From positions 30,575 to 94,574 of the forward strand of contig JAAEAF010004278.1 in assembly GCA_011037195.1 (NCBI GenBank): a stretch of DNA of 64,000 nt. The letters are read 5' to 3'. The stretch comes from Triatoma infestans (Eukaryota; Arthropoda; Insecta; Hemiptera; Reduviidae). Shown here in pieces: positions 13,901 through 25,900 of this stretch (position 1 is the first letter of the stretch; each line of letters starts with the position of its first letter). Under the pieces are notes generated by a model. The model did not search any database. It was not told the DNA's origin and was given only the letters and a program-made list of their open reading frames with translations. Both the position numbers and the translations under genes were made by a program.

Positions 13901-16900
13901 TCCAGACCCGGGTCTAAACCCATTTAACATTCACCGCAGTCCGAAAAAATCGGACAATAACCTAAAATAGGCTATGCTATATATATATATATGTCTGTGT
14001 GTGTGTGTGTTTTTGAGCATTCCAAGTTTGAAGAAAATACCAAAAAAACAGAATCTTATTCTGTAAAATCGCATTTTTTATTAATGTCGTTGCAACCAAA
14101 TTTGAGAAAAATGCGAAAAATTCGGGTTGATGGATTCTGGTAATATCTTCCTATCGGAAATGATGGATGACTGTCCATTTCGTACTTTTTTTAGATTGTT
14201 ATAGAGGATTATTCCACTGTGACCTGAAAGATCTGTTGTGCCCCTTCATTTCCTACTTAGTCATGTAAATAACTCAGTTTTGAATTTTGCTACTTAATTT
14301 TGTCTTCCAAATTTTAACTGCCTTGAGTAAGAACAAAAAACGATATAATATAAATTATAGTGGGCTTTTTGTTGTTTCGGAAGTAGAAAATAAGGAGAGA
14401 AATATAAAAATAAAACGACCTTATCCTCCTACACTTATAAATTTTAAAATGCCTAAATGCTAAACTTATAAATTTACACTGAGGACCATAATGAGAAATA
14501 AGCAATTTAGAGAGAAATGACTCGACGAATGTACATTATGTCGTTAGGCAATAATCTAGACTGATCGACAGGTGAGATATTAATTATTATAATTGATCGA
14601 CTCCAAGTAGTTTCTAACTTGGAGCTCTTCATGAATGAATCCTGATGACGGGAAATTTGGAAGCAGTTTGTTGTTCAATATTTTGACTAGCCAAGTGACG
14701 GAAATAAGGGCTTCTTGGGTGCAGAAGTAACGATGGCGGTGTCTTGCAGTTTGGATGAGAACCATTGACAGATATAATGAAGCCATCATAAGATATGCAT
14801 TATCTTACCTATGTTGGAAAGAAAAAACAGAAAAGAAAAAGTGAATGAACCCGCTAATTACTCTGCCTGATATAAGCAATCGAAGAGAGCAATTTACAAG
14901 CGGGACGATCCAGCATTAATCCTAATATAGAAGAGAGGTGGGATAATTTGAAGAGAGTCTTAAATGATGCTAGGAAGAAGTACTTGGAAGGCAGACCCAT
15001 GAGAGGAGAGAAGGCTGGTTTGATGAGGAATGTGTGATTGCGGTGAGAGAGAGGAATGAAGCAAGACTTAAAATGTTGCAAAGGAGAACAAGAATAACAT
15101 ATGAAGATTATAACAGGAAAAGGAAAAAGGTGAAGACAATGTGCGGACAAAAGAAAAGGAGATATGAAAGAGAGAAGTTAGATAAAGAATAGAAACAAAA
15201 TAGAATAGAAAATTCTATAAGGATGTTAGAGAAATAAAGTTGCGCTTTCAGCCCAGAATAGATTACTGCAGAGATGAACAGGGGAATTTACTAGGCAGTA
15301 GAATAGAGATCATGGATAGATGGGCTAGATATTTCCGGTGCATGTTTAGCAGTCAGGAAGAAGACGGGCAACTCGAGAGAGAACAATCGGAGACTGGCGT
15401 TGAGGAGGAGGATCCCGACCTCATAGTCGATGGAACACAGCTCATGCTACCACCAGAGAAGGAAGAGATTGAAGAGATCATAGCGTCACTGAAAAGCCAT
15501 GAGGCATCTGGATGCAATGGACTACATACAGAACTGTTGAAATCTGGGGGAGATACCGTGATAGAACAACTTTATAAATTGATCTGGAACGTTTGGATTA
15601 GTGAAAGCATGCTGAAGGAATAGAACAGGGCAATTTTGTGCCCTGTATATAAAAAAACAGCAAAACTCAATTGTGAGAATTATCGAGACCTTGCTTTGCT
15701 CTCAGTAGCATATAAAATCCTGTCGATAGCAATTTATAAAAGAATAATCACACAGGCAGAAAACATTCTGGGGGTTTAGGCAGTATCAGTGCGGGTTTAG
15801 ACCGGGAAGGGCCACAACGGATCACATCTTCAATTGTAGACAAATATTGGAAAAGACTTATGAATATAATGTCAATCTGGAGCAATTGTTGATAGACTTT
15901 AAGCAAGTCTATGATCGCATCAATCGCCGAGTAGCGCTAGCGGATCTTAGAATGTTAGGAGTCTCAAGAAACTGGTCCGATTGGTGGGTTTAACCTGGAA
16001 AGATACCAGTGGTCAGGTCAAAGTACAAAATTCGCTGCCTGAGAGCTTCCCCATTAAAAGAGGATTGAGACAAGGAGATCCGCTTTTCCCCGTGATATTC
16101 AACATATGCTTGGCCGTAAGAGCCATAAGGACGAACCTGGAGGGCACCATATTTAATAGGATGATCCAACACTTGGCATATACAGATGATGTGCTAATCA
16201 TTGCTAGGACAAGGGCAGCATTAGGAGGAGCATTCGAAGAATTCGAACGAGCGGCAAAAGGACGAGGCCTGGAGATAAACCAAGAGAAGACGAAGCTTAT
16301 GCGCACCTCAAGTCTCCAGAGCCAAGTTCAAATTCTCAATTATACCTTCTCCACATGCGACAAGTTCAAATACCTTGGCTCCGCACTGATAGCAAATTGT
16401 GACATCACCGCTGCAATAAAAGGGAGAGTAAGGCCAATCTTCTTTACCTACGCAGACGACAATGACTATGTCACTTGCGTAGTGCAGAAAATATATATTG
16501 TGGCGTTATCCTCTAGAAGATTGGTTATAATCCCGCTGTATATAAATGAAACAAGCATATTAAATCTCATACTACACCTACTTTTTCTGTCTGAAATAAC
16601 ATAACTCTACGAACAGAATCATAAACCCTTTTCGAATCAGTGAAAACTATGGAGATCCCTATTTATTTCTTGGGCATTTATTTACTAGCTGACGCGAGAC
16701 ACACATTCGGCCCTAATTTCATCACCAGGTAGAAGGCGGATGCGATTCATGAAGGGAGGAATATCACGAAATAAAATTTATGGATTTATTCGGGTTAGTT
16801 CCACGCTCAATAAAAAGAAATATATTCTGCCAAATGGCTGATATAAATTTATTGAAATAAATTGTGAGGTTCTGCCAGAAGTAAAAAAAAAAACAAGATA

Positions 16901-19900
16901 GGTTCTTGCCAAAGCATCGATAGACTTATCTTTTTTTTGGCCTACCAATTATTGTTTATTTATAATTTGAGTTTGATATTGTTTAGCAAACTTAAATTTT
17001 AATTTAGTAGTTTTTGTGAAATTCCACTCTTACGACCCAAGAGTCTTCACTGATCAATCAAACAGTTGAGTGGGTTAGCAATCGACAATAGCGCTAGATC
17101 TAATTTTTCTAATCAAAAAATAAATAAAAAACAGACATTATTGAAAATACATAGATTTACCTGTATCGCTGTTATACCAATAAATGAATTCAATATACAA
17201 TCATAAGTATGAGGATCAGTAGAATGTATGATTTCCAATAAATTAACACCTTTTGGTAGAAGAACTTCATGACAAAAGTTTATAGCTCTTGCAAATGTAG
17301 GTAATCGCATTAGATCAGCGCCCATTCCAGGCCATTGTGAACCCATTCCAGAGAATAGAAACCAAACTGGCCTCTTTACTCCAGCATCATAGTGCTGTAA
17401 ACATTTTACGGTGTAATTTATAATTATAGAGAAACAAAGAGGAGAAACTATCTTGGCAGTTAGTTTCTGGTGTTTTAAATTGGTTCATTATTTAGAAATA
17501 GGTATTTTAGGAGAACTTTGTAGGGAACTAAAATAATAGGGCATTGCTAAATGTAAGAATACAGGGAACTGAAGGGCTCCGCCCTGCAGCTAATGTTCCT
17601 AGCGAATAACGAATGTATTATAAATTACTTTAATTTCATATTTTATTTTAGCTTCTGTATTCAGTAACGTGTAGCCTCTAAAATAGTATCCTTTTAAATG
17701 CGATTTGAAGACATGGTGCGTCAGGGCAATGAATTGCTCATTAAAAGGCATCGCTTGTACCTGCAAATCAACATAATATCTGTTTTAATATATTAGTTCT
17801 TTCAGAATAAATCTATATTTAGGTATAATGATGCAGATTACCTTTTCAATTACTTTTTTCAAACTATTCTCATTTCTGCCTGAAATTATAAACAGCCAAG
17901 GTATATTACTTGAAGTTGATTTTTTAAAATTGCTTTTAATTTTTGAATTCTGTTTTATGATGACATGCCCATAACTGCCGGACAGTCCTATACTGCTTAC
18001 TCCAACTATATTTCCACTCAGAAGAGTTGGTTTAGTGACTACCTATAATATCAACCATAAAATATCATAATCTGCAAACATTCCGCGTTATATTCCATAA
18101 TTATGTTTTTGATACTCACTTCCATCTGACCAGACAATAATGCTGGTACATCAGGATTTGGAGATGAATAGTGTAAGTTTGGAGGAATAAATCCGAATTT
18201 GAAAGCCATCAAAACTTTAACGATAGATGCCAGACCTGATGCTGATTCAGTATGGCCAATATTGCTTTTAACACTGCCAATAGCCAATGGGGTTTTTCTG
18301 TTCGCACACATCACTTCTGATATGCAGTTTAATTCTAAAGCATCCATTTTCTTGAAACGAAATGAACCATTAGTTTATAGTAACCATTGAAATGTAAATT
18401 CAATTTATAAATATAAATCATCAACTGAACAATACTGAACGCAGGTTATATTGGGGAATCAAAAAACACTTACATTAGAGGCTTAGACAATATGAATTGG
18501 AAGCAGCAAACAAAAGAACCGATGGTACCGCCCACACGAAACGCGCTTGGTGCCAAACACCAAGAATGGGGATGTAGAACCAACAACCCACGAGGACAAT
18601 TATTAAAGAATATTCTACTTTCCGAGAACTACTTCTGCTGTTCACTGCAGGAACCTACATACTGGCCAACTTCTCCTCGAAAACTACCCGACATTTTGGA
18701 TATATTTATAACAACTATCCCGGCGAACCCTAAATTCACAACAACTCTGAACGATTTATCTTCTGACTACTCTCCCATACTTCTAACGCTCTATGACCAA
18801 TCAATACTCATTACATCTAAAACCTCCCTGATAACAGGAAAAATGGATTGGACTGAATTTAGAAACATAATCGAGACTGAGATCAACCTGAATAATAGTC
18901 TAAAAACTATTACTGAACTGGAGGACGCTGTGGAACACTTGACAGTTACTATACAGAGAGCAGCCTGGAAGTGTTCTCAACCCAACACTAATGTCACAAG
19001 ACATACCCTCACATTACCCCCATCGATCCGACAACTCATTTCTGAAAAACGCAGAATTAGACGATTTTGGATGGCAAACCGCTACCCAAACATAAAGCTG
19101 AACTTAACAGATTGACAAGACAGCTTAAACAGAAAATAGCCGAATATAAAGGAGACAAACCAACACCTATTTGGTACACTCCTATCCTCTATATTCACAC
19201 CTAACGACAATATTCACCCATTTCACTCTTACATAGAAGAATTTCTTGATACTCCTCTCCAATTAAGTCTTCCTTCTAAGCACATTAACCCCAAAACAGA
19301 GAAAAAAGCAATAATACAACTGCCACCAAACAAAGCTCTAGGATACGACCTTATTACCGCCAAAATATTAAAAACACTTCCCAATACAATGGAAATTTTC
19401 AGTTATAACACTGGTACCGAAACCAAACAAACCGATTCACTTACCAACTTCTTACAGACCAGTTAGCCTTCTTCCTATACTTTTCAAGTTTTTTGAGCGG
19501 CTACTACTGACCGACATACAACCTGAATTAGACAGTGCCATTCCGACACATCAGTTTGCATTTCGGACATCACACTCTACCACACAACAATGTCACAGAC
19601 TGGTTGACGAAATTTCCTCTTCGCTGGAAAGAGGATGCTACACATCAGGAGCTTTTCTTGATGTTAGTCAGGCTTTAGGCAAAGTGGGGCACAATGGTCT
19701 CCTGTTCAAACTTCAGCAGATTCTGCCTGATGGGCACTATCGGCTGCTTAAAAGTTATCTGCCTGACCGATTCTTCACAGTACGAAATGGCGATCAATAT
19801 TCAGCAGTGTTCCCCATTAGAGCAAGGTGCCGCAGGGAAGTATTCTCGGACCGGTACTATATTCTATTAGTGCAATAGACATCCCTACATCTACTGACAC

Positions 19901-22900
19901 ACTGTTGGCTGCATATGCAGACGACATAGTAATACTTTCAACTCACAAAGACGCCACCACTGCAACCTCACTCCTACAGGACCATTTAAATCTTATACAG
20001 GAGCACTTCAAGCTTTGGAAAATCAAAATTAATGAAACAAAATGTATACATATAACATTCACCCTCAGACGATCAAACTGCCCGAGTGTGTATATTAACG
20101 ATACTCCTATACCACACGAAAAAGACATCCGATACCTAGGACTCTACCTAGATAGACGCTTGACTTAGAACACACACGTAACGAAAACTCGACAGTCAAT
20201 GAAAACCAGATACTTCCTAGTAAAATGCTTACTTGACAAAAGACCTAAATTAAACTTGAATAACAAAATTCAAATCTACAAATCCATAATAAGACCAATT
20301 TGGACCTACGGACTACAACTCTGGGGAACTGCCAAACCGACACACACTAAACGGATACAAGCCATACAGAACAAGGTACTGCGAACTATCACATAATGCC
20401 CATACTACGTTTATAACATGACGCTACATACTGACCTCCAAATCCCATTTGTACACGACTTAACACAGCAACTATACAAACGATTCTACAGCAAACTAGG
20501 AACACACTCGAACCCGCATGTCACAAACCTGTCCTCCCTAACCATTCCTGGGAATCCTCCCAGATGCTTGAAGCGCCAGTGGCCAAGGGACCTCCTGTCA
20601 CAGGAAGAGGACTAACAAAACCAGGAAGAGTGGCATTGGCCACCTGCTTCAAGCCTTAAAGCCACATTTATCTCAGCCCATATTTACTTATTGTACTATT
20701 AAGATTGTAAATATAAATAAACAAAAAAATAAAAAGTTAATATTTTATGTTGTTTCTATTTCTTTTTATGTGTTAAAACCTTTGTGCAGACCCTGAAGAA
20801 GACAATAAATTTGCCGAAACGTCGGTAGAAATTTGAAAAGAGAAATTATGTTACAAATACTTACTTTTGAAGCGCCACCATACGCTTCTATGTAACACAC
20901 TTCGGAGGGATCAATTTGTGCTTCCTTATAGACTCGCAATAGTAGATCTTTATACAGCTCTGCACTAAACTCTGGATACGAAGTGTTACGTACACCATAG
21001 TTGCACGTAAGAACGTTTACAATAGTTCCATAGGACCGCTTGGCATCCTCTGCTCTTTGCAAGAAGAACACTACACATCCTTCTGATCGCGTATAACCAT
21101 CGGCTGTAACATATAATTGATATTATTCCTTTGCCTTTACAAGTAAAGTTAACTTTTTCATCTCGCTATTGCTTTAGTATATTTACCGTCTGCACTGAAA
21201 CACTTCGTCTTGCCATCGTTATTCAATTTGCCCATTGCGTGAAACTGATAAGAAAATTCCGGTCCAAATATACTATTAGGGGCTCCAACTATGGCTGCAT
21301 TGCACAAACCACTGGATATAAACTGATATCCCATTTGCAGAGCCCGCAATCCTCCATTCCAAGTATCCTCAATTACGAAGCTTGGTCCTTATAAAATATT
21401 TTATATATTTTAAATTGAAATGACAAATGGTTGACCATTTGTGCGTGTTAAACGCTAGAAGGAAGTTATTGTGTTGTTAGGGAGTAAGGTGTGCTTGCAA
21501 AGAAATAGTGGGAGATCGAACATAGAAAATTTAAAAGTTGGCAAATAAAGAAAAACAAATCAATATATAATTATAATATAAATATATGAATAGAAATAAA
21601 ATGAAAAAAGAGTGAAAGGGGTAAACAGTAAGTTTAATTTAGTGGGGAGGACCTTTATTAACGCAGATTAATAAAACACTTAATAATAAAAATAATAATA
21701 ATAATAATATACTTTATTATACAATTAGTCATATATACAAAAGAAAGAAAGAAAACAAGTATATACGGCATGGATAAGTTATCCGTCTGCCGGAGGTTGA
21801 TGTTTAATCAATTACTGTGAAGTCTAATTATACGAAAGTTGAAAAAAAATTAAAAATTGAAATACTGAACAAGTTGGTAACGATACTGCCAGGTGTGTCG
21901 TGCATAATTAAGAAGTGATTGGCAAGAAGATGAATTTAGGAGGGATATTAAATGAGATCTGGATAACTTCTTACAGCCAAAATAAAGTAATCTAAGTTCT
22001 AAAAGAATAGTACATTCCGCAACGAAGTGAAAGACGTCTTCTTTGGACCGAGAGTTACACAGAGGAAATAGATCCACATCTCTTTCTAAGAAAGGACAGT
22101 AATTTAAATATAACAGGTCACACCTTAATTTAAGTAACCAACGAAGTTGAGTTAAAGAAAGACCACAATGGTTTGAAGCTGTAAACCTGAAAAACTGAAG
22201 AGTGTGATCCAAATCTTTGTACAACAAAAAACGTGTTGAAGATTAGGCGTGCCTCTCAGACTCCTCCATATGCCTAGAATTTATAATGGAATCCATCTGA
22301 CCTTGCCAAAGTTCCCTATTTTCGAGTGAAAATTCAAATGCACAATTATAATTTCGAGCTAAGGAATTCCACTGAGAAAACCAAGAAGTATTTCTATTAA
22401 TTATTAGAAGAGCTGAAGTTGTAGAAAAACGGGCATCTGAAAAATTTAGTACTTTGGATACATAATTGAAGTGTAACTTTAAAGTGTAGGAGAAAAGTAA
22501 ACTTACACAAGTCTCGCAGTACAAGATATAATTTGGAGTAGAGGTAGGTAGGGCAAATAATTTCTTAATAAAAAATCTTTGAATCATTTCAATAACTTCA
22601 AAACGTTGAAACCCCCACACCTGATAAGCATAACATAACACTGAACGCCTGACAGAGTTAAAAAAACTGTACTTAGCAGACAGCGGAACTAGGTCCTGCA
22701 TGATAAAACCTTCCCACAATCTGTTCAAAGCTAATTTAGCAACCGAACTCTTACTAACGTTGTAAATTGGATTTTGAGGTTCGGTCATACAAAAGAACTA
22801 TTTTAAATTTCTTTTCAAATTTATTCCCTTCTTCAGGGTAAAAATTTTCAGTTAGAATTCCAGTAGTAATTAATCTAGTTTAACCTGTGACAAACCATCA

Positions 22901-25900
22901 CCAAGTGTTGCAGGTACGTCATAGGTTAAACTAGATTAATTACGACTGGAATTCTAACTGAAAATTTTTACCCTGAAGAAGGCAATAAATTTGCCGAAAC
23001 TTCGGTAGAAATTTCAAAAGAGTTCTTTTGTATGACCAAACCTCAAAATCCAATTTACAACATTGAATACAGCGGTCGTAACGAACACTAAAAACACTTA
23101 CCAACTTTTACACCTCTATAAGCATTAGTTAAAATATCTTCCCTAATAATGTGGCTCAAAAATTCTTCAACTGGGAGTACCAATGAAATGGTAAATTACA
23201 ATTATTTAAATAAACAAGTGTATTGCATACGATTCAAGGTAGGTGGTTTTGTCCATTATTCATTAAGATGAGATAATTAGACGATCCGTTAACATTCTAT
23301 TCGGTTGAATGTGGAGAGTTCTAGTTTTCAGCGTTATTTAGCAATCAGGTGTTGCAAGAAGCAACGACAAAATGTGTTTTACATATTCTATATGATTCCT
23401 TTCTTTAACTTCTGGCTAATTACAAGCTCATGTTCCATTGAGAAACAAAACAACACTTTCAGCTAAGGAATTAAATTATACAAAATATGTATATTTTTTG
23501 TTCTTGCAAATCTTGTAACATATTGCGTTGGTAGCAATATGTCCGGTGATGGGCTGTGTTGCCTGTACCTAAAGAACACTGCATGTTAAGTATATATCTT
23601 CCTAGACTAGGGTATCTAATAAACTTCGTAGGTTCCATCAAAGTGCTGAAAATTTATTTTTCTAGTGTCTGTTTTTCTGGTAGGAGTATCTCATTCGAGA
23701 TTAGAGATGGGCAGTAAACAATCGATATCCGTGAACCATCTTGTTTGATAGTGCCAAAGGGTCAACACTGACCCCCCAGGGATCGGGGATTGCATTAGAG
23801 AAAATCCAGTGGAATAATGGTTCTAGATTATATTAAAATGTGTATATATGTCTGTGTGTTTGTGCAGTATGTTTGCAATGTTTAAAGAAAATAGATAATA
23901 AAAAAACTTTGAACATTCTGCGATTTTTAGTTTTTTGAGTTCTGCTATTGTCATACCTGAACTTATATATAAAAAATATATTTACCCGTAAGATTTAAGA
24001 AATATGATATCCGATTCGCCTGCATCGCTTTGCTCTGTCCAAGTATTCCTCTGTATCTTCCTTGAAGCTTGGTACCAAATAAAAAATGCAATTCTGTTTC
24101 ACTGGTTGGAGTGGCTATTACAACTGCTGTTTTGGTATCATTTAATGTAAATGGGTTGATACCTATAAATTAATAATACCTAATTTATCATTTCTACGGA
24201 GATATTTGATAATTTTTTTAGAACTATATAATATGAAATTTAACACTAAGATTATTTTAGATAACAACCAAGAATCTAGATATTGTTCTGATTTACTTTC
24301 TGGTCCATTAGATATTTTTGATAATTTTTCATATTCAGTATTTTCACAATTTTTTTTTCTATCCCGAAGAAGACTTTAAATTTGTTTGAAATGTTGGCGT
24401 ATTCTATGAAAGTCTTAGGAGCTACCAAAGCTTACTGTCCGGCGTAAGGAAATATTGTCCTGCCCGGAGGTTGGCAGTGCACTGAGAAGGATATGGGTCC
24501 AGAAGGGCTTTGGATAGCATAGAACTTTGCTTGTCCATACACAGACAGACTTTAAAAAAAAAAACTTCTTATTACATCAGTAAAAGAAAGTGAAAATTAA
24601 GTATGAAAGAAGTAACATTTTATTTGAATTTACCTGCATCACAGATTGCATCAAATGAGTACTTTAAGGTTTGTGTACATAGAGGATCCATTGCTTCGAA
24701 CAATTTGTAATGAAGACCAAAATATGTGCAGTCCAATTTATGAGAATTGTTACATTTTCCGACAATATGAGGTACCTCCACTACTTCTAAAAATTAATGA
24801 AATAAATAATAAATTAATAAACACATAAATTGCTTGTATATAGGTGTACGCTCTAGTGCGTACCCCGAAGCGATACGTCCAATGAAATTATGAAAAATCA
24901 AGATTAAAAAATATGCTAAATCAAAAGTAATTATGTTAGTATGATAAGGGATTACTACAGCTCAGTACTCCATGCACTTCGGCAGAACAGTACACAATAC
25001 ACTTAAATTACATACACTCAACACTTTACAGACTAGGACAAAACAGTACATAAACTAGGGTCTCCGTCCCTAGTTAATCGGCGAAAGCCATGGGAGAAGG
25101 AAGGGTTTAGCTCAGTGGTAGCGCGCTGGAATGTAACGCGGATGTCCCGGGTTCGAATCCAGCATGCTGTGATTATATTTTTTTTTCTGTGGTAATTATG
25201 AGTAAGCGTTTATTCTCCATTTATCTCAATTATTACTGTTAACTACTTTTGATTATAAACGATTTTCCTTAGCGGCCTTACTTGGAGCACTCCAAGTCAA
25301 AATCCAAAGCTTGTGCAAATTTAAATTTAAATTAACTCTTCTAAAAATCAATTTTTTTTTGGAAAATGTTTCAAATAAAAGTGATACGTTTCAGTTTATG
25401 CAGCAAATATTCCAAGTTGAAAGCAAATCGTTGTAATCGTTTTCGAGAAAATTCCATACAACTCAAAAACCTAACCTGTAAAATTACACTTTCAGTTATA
25501 CGATTTTCACATTTGGAACTCTTTCAATATTTTTTGTAATGAAGAATATTATGTAGGTGTTACAAACCACACATTATACTGTAGGGGAACTTAGGGAGAA
25601 GCATAACGCTACTGTTCCCTCCAGAACCCCCCCAAAAAAGTGATAGATATTCATGTGTATAGATAGTATACAAAGTGTAACCAAAATTGTTGGAGCTGTT
25701 TTTGAGAAAATCACGAAAAACTAAAAAAAAAAACAACATTCAGTTGAGTGATATTTCCGGTTGATGGATTGTGCCCGAAATTTTCGTGTCTCATACGGTT
25801 GTCTATTTTTCGTTTTTGAGTTGTTCTGTATATACTCCTACACCCGTACACATTCACTAAAATCATTTTTTCCATATTAATGGACCTTAAAACATATATT

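Larger units (their letters stand above)
23839..25630. repeat. Segmental duplication copy 1, near-identical core
   Basis: Collinear with 43887-45685 (offset about 20,048) with only scattered differences, covering exons 2 and 3, introns 1-2, a SINE head and a SINE tail. Homology continues more weakly through exon 1 to about 26960. Confidence 0.9.

Noticed and set aside
25100..25180. Possible tRNA genes (also 9813-9885 and 45147-45220)
   Set aside because: A and B boxes are present but the acceptor and anticodon stems do not close, and the heads continue into SINE bodies.
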